A stretch of 64,000 bases of DNA, from NCBI RefSeq assembly GCF_932294415.1, contig NC_065536.1, positions 44,538,354-44,602,353 on the forward strand. The letters are read 5' to 3'. Under the pieces are notes generated by a model. It saw nothing but the letters and a program-made list of their open reading frames with translations, was not told the origin of the DNA and made no database searches. Origin of the DNA: Quercus robur (taxonomy: Eukaryota > Streptophyta > Magnoliopsida > Fagales > Fagaceae). Within the stretch, counting starts at the first letter, position 1. Each line of letters starts with the position of its first letter. The position numbers and the translations under genes were made by a program. This document shows positions 36,501 to 47,450 of the stretch, one piece after another.

Positions 36501-37863
36501 TCGCCATTAATCATAGAAACCAGAAATGATGGGCACTCTTCCAACCACAGAAGTAAAACCAAAGCCCAATACACACACACAAGAAAAGGGGGCAAAAAAA
36601 AGGCATGCGAGAGAGAGAGAGTAGAGTAAACTGTTTGGTTTTCATTCTTAGAATACCCACCAATCAAGATAAGAAACCGAAAGTAAGAGCGACTTCAATC
36701 AAAATCAAAACCCAATACAAAAATAAATGGAAAAGCAAACAAAAAATGACAAGGAAAGGAATTATGGTGCAGGACTTGATGTACCTGAGCTGAGAGGGGG
36801 TGAATGAGAGACTAAGGGAACTGGTGAACTTAGCTTACAATAACACAGTGAGAGTAGTTAAAAATTGAGACCACAGATTCCTTCTTCAAGGCCATTGAAG
36901 CAAGTGCCAAGCAAGAGAAATTTTGAAATTGAGACTAAAAATGACTTGGGATTTAGCCATTTAGGTTATCTGATAAAGGGGGCAGGAGGGATTTTATTTG
37001 ACTAGGTTTCTTTCTCTCAAGAAAGCCACAATGATCATTCCAGCCCGGAATGCAAATTTCGTCTGGAATTCCAGAATTTGGTTAGAATGATTGTAACATA
37101 CTGAAATTCTAAACAATATTTGATTATTTTGGTACTCTAAAAGAGCACAAACTATAATTTTATTTTAATTAGAAACATTTATTTTTTTGTATTTTTATTT
37201 CCTTTTTAAAAGCCATTTGGACTCGCTTCTAGCACGTAAAACCTAATGGAAATTGACCCCACCCGCCAGAACCCATTACCAGGTAGTCTAGGGTCATTCA
37301 CCCCTAACAGGCTAAGCAGTTTATGCTCATGGCCAGAAGCTTTTCATAAATACTACATAATCTAGGTTGACCAAAACCTAAACGGTTAAACTGAGCAGAG
37401 GGGGAACTCAAAGATAAAGAACACAAAACGAAAAGCAATTAAAAAAAAAATAAAAACCCAAATCATGCAACGAGTAACCATTTAAGCTCTACCAATATCA
37501 GCTATTATTTATTCGTTTATATATAGAAAACAGAAAGAGGAGGAACAGATCTTATAAAATAGAAAATACCTTGGTACTCATCCTTCTGAGACACAATCCA
37601 CCGCCCATCGAATGGTTCCTCAAATGACTCGTAATAGATCTAATTCAAATACCAAATACACAACATTATATTATATATAATAATAATAATAATATGTAAT
37701 TCCAAGATTCATATTTAAAGAAAAACAAAGGCTCAAAACTCAGAGTGGAGAACAATGTTACCGCATCAGAATCAGAAGCAGAAGCACAGATCTGAAAGGC
37801 GAAGAAGAAAGCAATAAGCAAAACTGCTATCAGCAGCTTAGGGATTTTCCGCCTCCCTTCCAT
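33506..37863 (-). CDS. CNX1: Calnexin, six exons
   Basis: Exons on the minus strand: 37863-37762, 37639-37570, 35279-34150, 34055-33984, 33881-33765 and 33649-33506. All five introns are GT-AG and frames join exactly, giving 544 residues against about 530 for Arabidopsis CNX1 (from memory). Domain order: hydrophobic signal peptide (residues 1-28); lectin domain from [13 protein letters not shown] with [14 protein letters not shown] domain with type-1 repeats ([17 protein letters not shown] and relatives) and type-2 repeats ([20 protein letters not shown]); a membrane span at about 472-490 ([15 protein letters not shown]); an acidic cytosolic tail ending RRRSTRREN. It is a type I ER membrane lectin that holds monoglucosylated glycoproteins during folding. 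Intron 2 is 2.29 kb and carries a SINE. No clear unfolded-protein-response element was found upstream by eye. Confidence 0.95.
36020..36147 (-). mobile_element. tRNA-derived SINE inside calnexin intron 2
   Basis: On the minus strand TAGCTCAATTGG (plus 36113-36124) fits a tRNA A box and AAGATTCAAATCCC (plus 36065-36078) a B box, about 35 bp apart. The body between reads CACCTCTTGGTGTTTCC. It is not a real tRNA because no cloverleaf closes. A T-rich tract at 35947-35982 on the plus strand could be its tail. Same orientation as calnexin. Confidence 0.55.
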
Positions 37864-38746
37864 GACGAAACCCTAGCCCTAACTCACACCCCAAAAATAT
37901 CAAACACAAGTATTTTATAAGTCTAACACGAGAAAATTCAGAGGGTGAGAAGTGAGAAATGCATAGATAGATAGATAGATAGTTGGTAGGAAGTGAAATA
38001 CGATACTCACTTTGCGTTTTCCAGGTGGGTATCGCTAATCGTGACTCGTGCTCGTGAGGGGACTTTGACTAATGACCGTCTATGTCTATGTCTATGTCTA
38101 TGTCTTTGTGTTACGTTCTTGTTCGTGCAATTTACTCCATTTCTAAGGTTTGTGAGTCCGAGAGGTCATTTTAGACTTTTGCGTCTTTTTTTTGAATCAG
38201 GACTTTTTTGTCTTTTACTACACGGCAACTCATTGAAGTTTCTAGATCGCTAATATTATTATTATATTTATATTTATACCATTCCATTTCGGAAATTCCA
38301 ATGACAATAAAAAGAGAGTTCTATGATTCTATCTTCTAGTAAAAACACTTTCTCAAAAAAAAAATGAAAAAAAATCTTCTAGTAAAAACAATATGGAAAG
38401 TTTCTTCGTTGTTGACATGCTTTTTTTTTTTTTCTCTCCTATGGATAAAGTTTCTTTTAAAACTTCTAGAATTATAGGTGTCACGCCATGTAGAGATTGA
38501 ATAAAAATTATATGTTAAATTTTATCAATAAATAAATAAATTATATGTAAATTTTTTATAAAAAAAGTCACCATCATCATTAATTTGCAAAATAACATTT
38601 ATAAAATAAAAATATCTTAAATTAGTAATAGTACACGACAGAAGTACATAACGTAGTGCCCAACATTTTTTGAAAGTTGAAACAACAATATATCATGGTA
38701 AATGACCAAAGATTCAAAAGTATTTAAAAATTAGTAATAAATTTTC
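37864..38746. other. Calnexin upstream region, otherwise no gene
   Basis: The first 250 bp above the calnexin ATG are less AT-rich and probably contain its promoter. Above 38260 the sequence becomes AT-rich intergenic with A and T runs. An ATAG run (37966-37982) lies close to the likely leader. Confidence 0.45.
38078..38106. repeat. (TCTATG)n hexanucleotide repeat upstream of calnexin
   Basis: Four to five units of TCTATG, about 220 bp upstream of the calnexin start codon. Confidence 0.9.
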
Positions 38747-39088
38747 GGATAAAATACTATTTTGGTTCTTAAATTTTTTTTATTTAAAGTTCGTTTTTTA
38801 TCCCTAAAGTTTAACAAGTTCGTTTTTCATTTCTAAATTATAGAAAAGTTTGTTTTTCATCCTAAAACTATTGAAAATGTTTTACTTTCATTCTTAAATT
38901 GGTTCCTCAAAAAAAAAAAAAAAAATTTAAAAAATTTCTTTTTTCATCTCTAAACTATTGAAAAAGCTTCTTCTTTTTTTTTCATCCATATTTTTGTCTT
39001 TAAACTATTGAAAAAAGTTGTTTACAAAGTTTAAAGATGAAAAAATAAACTTTTGGTAAAATTTAGGGACCAAAATAGTATTTTATCC
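38747..39088. mobile_element. TIR element, non-autonomous (342 bp)
   Basis: The left end GGATAAAATACTATTTTGGT matches the reverse complement of the right end (ACCAAAATAGTATTTTATCC) over about 30 bp with few mismatches. The interior has degenerate repeats of about 31 bp around TTCGTTTTTCATNNCTAAA. The 9 bp outside each end (TAAATTTTC and TTAATTTTT) agree at 7 positions, which would suit a Mutator-like 9-bp duplication, but the sequence is too AT-rich to be sure. Confidence 0.55.
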
Positions 39089-39136
39089 TTAATTTTTTAA
39101 TTTTTTTTCAAAAAAAATTATCTCAATTTTTTAAAA

Positions 39137-39731
39137 AGTTAGTAATAAAATTTTTGTCGAAGTTCACCTAAAGCAAACTATCACAAAAACTAGTGAAACA
39201 AATACATAACATTTATAAACCACATGCTCAAATCAACACAGCTGAATTAAAAGTGGTTCGTTTTGGTTTAAAATTTAGCTTGAACCATGGATTTCAAACA
39301 TGTTAATCTCCAAATAGACTCTACCTTGGTTGTGCCATATTGTTTTAAATAATGATTGCAAGTCCCTTATTAGTTTCGATTGGATCATCCTTCCTATTCA
39401 AGCATACTAGGAGGCTAATGAGGTAGCCGATGGACTAGTCAAAAGTAGAGCTCGCAATTAGATAGAGTTTTTGTATATGAGTCCAGCCCGAGTTTTGTTG
39501 ATAAAAAATATCTCAGAGATGTTTGTCAAGTTGACACTCTTAGGAAGTGCTCTGTAACAAAATATATACTCTCCTGGTCTGTCTTTTTTATTAAATAAAA
39601 TTTTCCTTGAACCAAAAAATAATAATAATAAAATTATGAAAGATGATTAAAATATTTTTTTAAATAAATCATGAAAATTTTGGCAACTCAATTTTAATTC
39701 AAGTAGTATTTTAAGCTTTTTGAAATTTTAA
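39137..39731. repeat. Left copy of an old tandem duplication
   Basis: 39137-39233 and 39626-39731 match 47247-47340 and 47348-47450 in the same order and orientation (for example ACATTTATAAACCACATGCT, CAAGTAGTATTTTAAGCTTT). The left copy is split by a LINE tail. Allowing for the later insertions, the copies were originally a few hundred bases apart. Confidence 0.8.
39234..39622 (+). mobile_element. 5'-truncated LINE tail
   Basis: Absent from the otherwise matching copy at 47340/47341, so its limits are set by comparison with an empty site. Translation near 39410 gives REANEVADGLVKS-like residues, the RNase H end of plant L1 elements. The right end is an A-rich AATAATAAT tail. Confidence 0.65.
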
Positions 39732-39856
39732 GGGTAAATTGCAAAGTACACTCCTAAAATTTGGGATTGTTTGGATTTTACACTCTAAAGTTTGGTTCCG
39801 TTAGCAAAACTTCACCCTCCATTAATTTAGGCTGCTGTGACATGTTGGTGTGCTGA

Positions 39857-39891
<35 letters not shown>
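39857..39891. repeat. (TA)n microsatellite, insertion site of the 40-kb element
   Basis: Pure TA run directly before the 5' LTR; the run resumes as TATATATAT after the 3' LTR at 47148. Confidence 0.95.
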
Positions 39892-39894
<3 letters not shown>

Positions 39895-40649
39895 GGGGTC
39901 CAATAATTTATGGGTCCGGCCCACACGCTTATGGGAAGCCCGCCGGTCTTAAACTGAAGGAGGCCAGGGCCCAAGCTCGAAACTAGGAAACATAAAAAGT
40001 AGCCCGAAGACATAGCCGAGGACGGTTTCGTCCTCGGCAGGTCCAAAACCTCATGGATAGAAATGGAATACGAGTAAGTTGGAAAGATCAGAAAATATCC
40101 TGGGGAAGTTGTCTTTAATACCCTTCCCTGACATGACACTGCCCCCAACAGAGCCGGGATCTTAGGCTTTATGGATCATCTCCAGCAATTTTTGGGATTA
40201 GACTGATGGGACAGATATCTGTCCTAGAAAGATCGACCCTACACGTGGACGAAGGACAACAAACGTAGGCTAGTATAAAAGAGAATGTTATGTGACCAAA
40301 GGGAGGGGCTCCCATCTAGCTTCTGGAGAAAGACTTGATGAAAGAGAATGCCTGGATAATATATGCCGGACACCACATAAAAACCCTCCGACGGGTAACC
40401 GGGGACAGCACCATCGTTCCTCGGACATGATCCGAGGAGCCAAATCCTCTTAGATACAAGATCGAAGGGCCTGAATATCCAGCCCAAAGCTCTTTCTCAT
40501 ATTGGTTCATCTATAGTTCGGCCCGAAATGTCACCCTGTGATCCAACGCTGGCCTTTCCAGCCCACTCTCTACAAATATTATTGTGAGGGACTTTCCGCG
40601 TGCGAGCCCAACATCGATGTTGGGCCGTTAAAGATTTTGTGTCCTTAAA
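39892..40649 (+). repeat. 5' LTR of the 40-kb element
   Basis: 758 bp, TATAAAA box at 40274-40280. Ends CCTTAAA where the 3' copy has CCTTACA, so the terminal CA has mutated to AA. Confidence 0.95.
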
Positions 40650-40668
40650 ATTGGCGCCGTCTGTGGGA
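40650..40668 (+). other. Primer binding site of the 40-kb element
   Basis: ATTGGCGCCGTCTGTGGGA directly after the LTR; TGGCGCCGT pairs with a tRNA-Asp-type 3' end. Confidence 0.8.
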
Positions 40669-40881
40669 AGGCTTGCGCGTTGGCGCAGGAGGTGTTTGAG
40701 TCAACTCTCTAGCCAGCTGAGGTTTGTGGGATTCCCTCCATCTCCGGCGACATGCAGTCGTTGCTCCGACCCGAATTTTTGCTAGGGGCTACGCCCTGCA
40801 GTGTCAACAGCGCGGGCAGCTCTAGGGGCTTCCGGCTTCAGCCCAAATCCCCCCCGCCATGGTCTAGGGGCTGATCTCCAA

Positions 40882-43215
40882 CAAGTTTTGGACAGAACCA
40901 AGGCCTTGCATGGTCCTCGGACCCAAGCCTCTGGGGAAACCAACTACTTAAAAGGAATCATACAAGTTTTGGACAGAACCAAGGCCTTGCATAGTCCCCG
41001 GACCCAAGCCTCTGGGGAAACCAACTACTTAAAAAGAAGCATACAAGTTTTGGACAGAACCAAGGCCTTGCATGGTCCTCGGACCCAAGCCTCTGGGGAA
41101 ACCAACTACTTAAAAGGAATCATACAAGTTTTGGACAGAACCAAGGCCTTGCATGGTCCTCGGACCCAAGCCTCTGGGGAAACCAACTACTTAAAAGGAA
41201 TCATACAAGTTTTAGACAGAACCAAGGCCTTGCATGGTCCTCGGACCCAAGCCTCTGGGGAAACCAACTACTTAAAAGGAATCATACAAGTTTTGGACAG
41301 AACCAAGGCCTTGCATGGTCCCCGGACCCAAGCCTCTGGGGAAACCAACTACTTAAAAAGAAACATACAAGTTTTGGACAGAACCAAGGCCTTGCATGGT
41401 CCTCGGACCCAAGCCTCTGGGGAAACCAACTACTTAAAAGGAATCATACAAGTTTTGGACAGAACCAAGGCCTTGCATGGTCCTCGGACCCAAGCCTCTG
41501 GGGAAACCAACTACTTAAAAAGAAGCATACAAGTTTTGGACAGAACCAAGGCCTTGCATGGTCCCCGGACCCAAGCCTCTAGGGAAACCAACTACTTAAA
41601 ATGAATCATACAAGTTTTGGACAGAACCAAGGCCTTGCATGGTCCTCGGACCCAAGCCTCTGGGGAAACCAACTACTTAAAAAGAAGCATACAAGTTTTG
41701 GACAGAACCAAGGCCTTGCATGGTCCCCGGACCCAAGCCTCTGGGGAAACCAACTACTTAAAAAGAAGCATACAAGTTTTGGACAGAACCAAGGCCTTGC
41801 ATGGTCCCCGGACCCAAGCCTCTGGGGAAACCAACTACTTAAAAGGAATCATACAAGTTTTGGACAGAACCAAGGCCTTGCATGGTCCTCGGACCCAAGC
41901 CTCTGGGGAAACCAACTACTTAAAAGGAATCATACAAGTTTTGGACAGAACCAAGGCCTTGCATGGTCCTCGGACCCAAGCCTCTGGGGAAACCAACTAC
42001 TTAAAAAGAAGCATACAAGTTTTGGACAGAACCAAGGCCTTGCATGGTCCTCGGACCCAAGCCTCTGGGGAAACCAACTACTTAAAAGGAATCATACAAG
42101 TTTTGGACAGAACCAAGGCCTTGCATGGTCCTCGGACCCAAGCCTCTGGGGAAACCAACTACTTAAAAAGAAGCATACAAGTTTTGGACAGAACCAAGGC
42201 CTTGCATGGTCCCCGGACCCAAGCCTCTGGGGAAACCAACTACTTAAAAAGAAGCATACAAGTTTTGGACAGAACCAAGGCCTTGCATGGTCCTCGGACC
42301 CAAGCCTCTAGGGAAACCAACTACTTAAAAGGAATCATACAAGTTTTGGACAGAACCAAGGCCTTGCATAGTCCCCGGACCCAAGCCTCTGGGGAAACCA
42401 ACTACTTAAAAAGAAGCATACAAGTTTTGGACAGAACCAAGGCCTTGCATGGTCCTCGGACCCAAGCCTCTGGGGAAACCAACTACTTAAAAGGAATCAT
42501 ACAAGTTTTGGACAGAACCAAGGCCTTGCATGGTCCTCGGACCCAAGCCTCTGGGGAAACCAACTACTTAAAAGGAATCATACAAGTTTTGGACAGAACC
42601 AAGGCCTTGCATGGTCCCCGGACCCAAGCCTCTGGGGAAACCAACTACTTAAAAGGAATCATACAAGTTTTGGACAGAACCAAGGCCTTGCATGGTCCCC
42701 GGACCCAAGCCTCTGGGGAAACCAACTACTTAAAAGGAATCATACAAGTTTTGGACAGAACCAAGGCCTTGCATGGTCCTCGGACCCAAGTCTCTGGGGA
42801 AACCAACTACTTAAAAAGAAGCATACAAGTTTTGGACAGAACCAAGGCCTTGCATGGTCCCCGGACCCAAGCCTCTGGGGAAACCAACTACTTAAAAAGA
42901 AGCATACAAGTTTTGGACAGAACCAAGGCCTTGCATGGTCCTCGGACCCAAGCCTCTGGGGAAACCAACTACTTAAAAGGAATCATACAAGTTTTGGACA
43001 GAACCAAGGCCTTGCATGGTCCCCGGACCCAAGCCTCTGGGGAAACCAACTACTTAAAAAGAAGCATACAAGTTTTGGACAGAACCAAGGCCTTGCATGG
43101 TCCTCGGACCCAAGCCTCTGGGGAAACCAACTACTTAAAAAGAAGCATACAAGTTTTGGACAGAACCAAGGCATTGCATGGTCCTCGGACTCAAGCCTAT
43201 GGGGAAACCAAGTAC
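40882..43215 (+). repeat. 81-bp tandem array, 29 units of exactly equal length
   Basis: The anchor CAAGTTTTGGACAGAACC starts at 40882 and recurs every 81 bp up to 43150, that is 28 exact steps. Units differ by a few substitutions: TCCTCGG or TCCCCGG, and a junction reading AAAAGGAATCAT or AAAAAGAAGCAT. Because 81 is divisible by three, long frames stay open in several phases (for example 40801-41604 and 41617-43275). A TGA in one unit near 41602 breaks the longest. The open frames follow from the unit length and are not evidence of a protein. The last unit is diverged (CAAGCCTATGGGGAAACCAA). Confidence 0.95.
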
Positions 43216-46200
43216 ACAAAAGCGCCATCGGAGTTCCCTAACTCCCAGTCGATTGCTCAGATGGAATATTTATAAATCATCAGCCTTGGACGATATTCAC
43301 GCGCTTATCACAGAATATCCAACTGATATCCCGGTTAGTTTCTTAAGTTTGATTTATTACAAGTTATCGATATAATGCCTGATAGTGCTGACAGATGAGA
43401 GTTGATTAGATTATGCTTCAAAGTAGCTTTATCACAAATATTCTCAAAGCAACACATACATAGAGCACATTCGTTCACAAAGTTGTGTTGCCCATTAGAT
43501 CAACGCTTAAAACATGTAAATCAATTTCCATTTTTATTACGATGAAGAAATAGTACAGTGTACAAACGAAAAGCTGGAATCAGCCTACGTCAAAGCTTAC
43601 TACATAAGCAAGAAAAAGAAAAATACAAGAAAGCTGGAGAAAGCCGAGGAGGTATGTCGGAGGAAAGGTTGGCCACAGCTCCGAGACCTTATTCTTCCCC
43701 CGCATCCTTACCTGCCCATAACTCAGGCAGCCAAAGAGACCCAACTTGAACCTGACACCGTTGAAGAAAAGGTGCAGGGAGTTGGAGGTGGTGGGGCTTT
43801 CTCTAAACATACGCCTACCGCAAAGCAGAGGCGCTGATGGAGGAAAATCCTTCTTCTGCCGCACCAAAACTCTGGCATGGACAGAACCTGCTTCGGATTT
43901 TGACTAAAAGAGGGGAAGATTCCTTTCCCCCTCGGTGGAGATGGAGTACTCTCCTGAACTTGTGCTTCCTGTGCCCATACCTTACTGTTATAAGCCTCAT
44001 GAAGACACGGCGCTTCTGCGGCGGAGGAAGTTCTTTCTTCCCAACCCTCGCTTTCAACATGTTATGCCAAGAAAGGAGAACTCCGGGTATGGGAAGCGTG
44101 ATGTGAGAGGAAACTAAAAGGATGGGAGTATATATAAAGCAACCCTCTCTCCATCCTATTTATTTGAAAAGACAAGATAGTGGCAGTCAACTCACGCGGC
44201 GTCCCAAGGAGCACTACAGACAAAGTGGTCTTGGCTCAACTTCCAACGTCAACTGCAGCCAAGAGACTCAAGGAGCCTCGTAAAGGCGCGCCTCGATCTT
44301 TGGGGCGTCAAAGAAGTACTGCATGGCCAGAGGTTGCAGAAATATCTCTTAATCCGCGGGTTCATTGAATTCGCGACCCAGGCCCGCTTTGCGTGAAGGC
44401 CCAGGGACACCCTGTTTGGCACCTCGGGAAATGCTCAATGAAAGGGAAAATCTGAACTCAAAGTTTTGGACAGAACCTAAGGCTTGCATGATCCTCGGAC
44501 TCAGGCTAAAAGGGAAAACCAAGTACTAATGCAGACATTGGTCTCGGACAGAACCTAAGGCTTGCATGGTCCTCGGACTCAGGCTAAAAGGGAAAACCAA
44601 GTACTAATGCAGACATTGGTCTCGGACAGAACCTAAGGCTTTCATGGTCCTCGGACTCAGGCTAAAAGGGAAAACCAAGTACTAATGCAAACATTGGTCT
44701 CGGACAGAACCTAAGGCTTGCATGGTCCTCGGACTCAAGCTAAAAGGGAAGACCAAGTACTGATGCAGACATTGGTCTCGGACAGAACCTAAGGCTTGCA
44801 TGGTCCTCGGACCCAAGCTAAAAGGGAAAACCCAGTACCGATAAAAACCCAAGTCTCGGACTCAAGCCTAAGGGGAAAAATCAAGTACATAAGATAAAAC
44901 GCATAAGTCCTGAACAAAACCCAGGTTTTGCAAAGTCCTCGGACTCAGGCTGCTTGGGAAATCAACTGCCCGAATGAAGAAATTTCTCGGCTTAAATACT
45001 GGAAAAGGTTAAGGCTCGCGTATCATGGAGATGGCAGAACGACCTAATGATCGCCAACCTAAGGAGGCCATTCATCCGGTGGGTAACGTGTCCTCGGATA
45101 ACTACTTCTTACACCTTATCGAGCATTTAATGCCCATCACGGCTAATTTTAAGATAAGTCTCACTCCTCACTGGTCGGATTGTTATGTTGAATAATAATT
45201 TTGTTAAAGTTATCGTGGCATCTTTTTAGGAACGATTACTTTGGCCTTAGTTATTATTGATTCAAATGCTATACTATTATGCCGAGCAGCGCTTTCACAT
45301 TTGTTAGAATATATAAACAAGACATACGAAATAGAGTAACAATCACTTTTATTAATACGAAAAATTGTTACAACATACAAGGAAGGGCTTAAACAAGCCT
45401 ATACAAAAAATGAACTGCTAAAACAGTAACAACATCCGTAACACAAATAAGTAAACCATCAAGTGTCTTCTGAACTCGCCTTCAGAGTCTCTCTGAAATC
45501 TATGCCTCAGTACTGCTCATATCAGGAAAAGACCCTTATACAAAAATAATGAAGGACAAGGAAGAAGAATTGGAACACATGGAAGCACTTTAGCAAGCTC
45601 TTGTTGCTGAAGAATGCAAGGGAAAAAGAAGATGGAGGACATGAGCGGGAAGGAGGAGAAGAAGAGGGAAGCAATGAAAAGAAAGTAAAAGGAGCAAAAG
45701 AGGGAGAAGGGGAGCCATATTAGGTATGCTCATGAGAGAGCAGATGGAGATGACAAGGGAGGTTTTCGACTCAGTCACACCAGAAATGGGGTGTGACGAG
45801 TCCCTGCTTCGGATTTTGGCTAAAAGAATGGGGAGGCAAATCTTAAGCCTCCGCCATCCTTGCCCTGACCGAGCCATCTCAAGTTTTGTCAGGACATGGC
45901 GTTTATGGGAGAGGAAGGATTTGTTCATGGTGGATTACTATGAGAGAAGTATTATTGAATAGGGCGTAACCGGATGGAGGAAGTGGATTCTGAGAAGAAC
46001 GTGAGGGATTCAGATATGAGAGAGTCACCCTCTGTCTTCTCTCTTTATATATAGGGGACGAAGAAGAGGGTATGTAACGCACTCAGATCCCCAGGGAAAT
46101 CTAGAGTATAACGCGCCGCTTCGTTCTCCTACACCATCAGTAACCGTTATATCTGGGAGGCCTCGTAAATGGGAAGACATTAAAGATACGCTGCAGATAA

Positions 46201-46373
46201 CCACGCGGCATAACGGCAACGTGCGCAAATCCAGGAAAAACGGCTCGTAGACCGGTGCGTTCCTTGGGGAGGGGAAGAGTCGCCAGTGTTGATTAAGATT
46301 CGAAGAAAGTGAACGGCAATAAGGGCTTGACATCATCAAAATCCACCTGTCCTACCATGATGTTGGACAGCAG
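43216..46373 (+). other. Non-coding interior of the 40-kb element
   Basis: No gag-pol or aORF homology is recognisable. Two stretches, about 43830-43990 and 45790-45900, share CTGCTTCGGATTTTG and nearby sequence, so part of the interior is duplicated. The segment before the polypurine tract (CATCATCAAAATCCACCTGT) matches the same position in the 20-kb element. Short open frames on both strands are not convincing. Confidence 0.6.
44461..44850 (+). repeat. 78-bp tandem array, five units
   Basis: The anchor GGACAGAACC falls at 44468, 44546, 44624, 44702 and 44780, a constant 78-bp step. Units read TCTCGGACAGAACCTAAGGC and GGTCCTCGGACTCAGGCTAA. They share GGACAGAACC and TGGTCCTCGGAC with the 81-bp unit but are otherwise distinct. 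Two decayed units continue to about 44970. Confidence 0.9.
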
Positions 46374-46389
46374 GATTTTGAGGGGCTAA
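46374..46389 (+). other. Polypurine tract of the 40-kb element
   Basis: GATTTTGAGGGGCTAA lies immediately before the 3' LTR. Confidence 0.75.
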
Positions 46390-47147
46390 TGTGGGGTCCA
46401 ATAATTTATGGGTCCGGCCCACACGCTTATGGGAAGCCCGCCGGTCTTAAACTGAAGGAGGCCAGGGCCCAAGCTCGAAACTAGGAAACATAAAAAGTAG
46501 CCCGAAGACATAGCCGAGGACGGTTTCGTCCTCGGCAGGTCCAAAACCTCATGGATAGAAATGGAATACGAGTAAGTTGGAAAGATCAGAAAATATCCTG
46601 GGGAAGTTGTCTTTAATACCCTTCCCTGACATGACACTGCCCCCAACAGAGCCGGGATCTTAGGCTTTATGGATCATCTCCAGCAATTTTTGGGATTAGA
46701 CTGATGGGACAGATATCTGTCCTAGAAAGATCGACCCTACACGTGGACGAAGGACAACAAACGTAGGCTAGTATAAAAGAGAATGTTATGTGACCAAAGG
46801 GAGGGGCTCCCATCTAGCTTCTGGAGAAAGACTTGATGAAAGAGAATGCCTGGATAATATATGCCGGACACCACATAAAAACCCTCCGACGGGTAACCGG
46901 GGACAGCACCATCGTTCCTCGGACATGATCCGAGGAGCCAAATCCTCTTAGATACAAGATCGAAGGGCCTGAATATCCAGCCCAAAGCTCTTTCTCATAT
47001 TGGTTCATCTATAGTTCGGCCCGAAATGTCACCCTGTGATCCAACGCTGGCCTTTCAAGCCCACTCTCTACAAATATTATTGTGAGGGACTTTCCGCGTG
47101 CGAGCCCAACATCGATGTTGGGCCGTTAAAGATTTTGTGTCCTTACA
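46390..47147 (+). repeat. 3' LTR of the 40-kb element
   Basis: 758 bp, TATAAAA at 46772-46778, ending CCTTACA. Nearly identical to the 5' copy. Confidence 0.95.
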
Positions 47148-47246
47148 TATATATATGGTGCCAAATCAACCTCCCAAAACAAAGCTCTTTTGGAAATGAC
47201 CAAAATATTTAAAATCAATAATAAAACATATTTTAATTTAAATAAA

Positions 47247-47450
47247 ATTAGTAATAAATTTTTTTTGAAGTTCACCTAAAGCAAACTATTGCAAAACTAG
47301 TGAAACATATATATAACATTTATAAACCACATGCTCAAATTAAATAAATAAAATTATGATTGATGATTAAAATAATTTTAAAATAAATCATGAAATTTTT
47401 GGCTACTCAATTTTAATTCAAGTAGTATTTTAAGCTTTTTGAAATTTTAA
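47247..47450. repeat. Right copy of the old tandem duplication (empty site for the LINE tail)
   Basis: Matches 39137-39233 joined to 39626-39731 without the LINE tail. This dates the duplication before the LINE and LTR insertions. Confidence 0.8.

Larger units (their letters stand above)
39892..47147 (+). mobile_element. Young LTR retrotransposon without gag-pol, 29-copy internal repeat
   Basis: Two 758-bp LTRs starting TGTGGGGTCC enclose 5.74 kb. TATAT flanks both sides (39887-39891 and 47148-47152), although within a TA run. By eye the LTRs differ at only two positions (near 40559/47057 and at the second-last base), so the insertion is very recent. The interior has a primer site, an 81-bp array, a 78-bp array and a polypurine tract, but no gag, pol or recognisable antisense ORF. 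LTR ends, primer site and repeat tie it to the elements at 20152 and 55397. It must be mobilised in trans. Confidence 0.95.

Noticed and set aside
40882-43215. CRISPR-like array
   Set aside because: The units are contiguous with no unique spacers, lie inside a plant LTR element, and the organism is a eukaryote.
40801-43275. Long repeat-protein genes (267 and 552 codons) over the 81-bp array
   Set aside because: The frames are open because 81 is a multiple of three. Another plus-strand frame and the minus strand are also open, and a TGA unit splits the longest. There is no promoter, intron or homology to support a protein.
43580-44117. Overlapping ORFs of 60-95 codons on both strands in the 40-kb element
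   Set aside because: No similarity to the antisense ORF of the relatives, overlapping frames on both strands, and partial duplication at 45.8 kb; chance frames.
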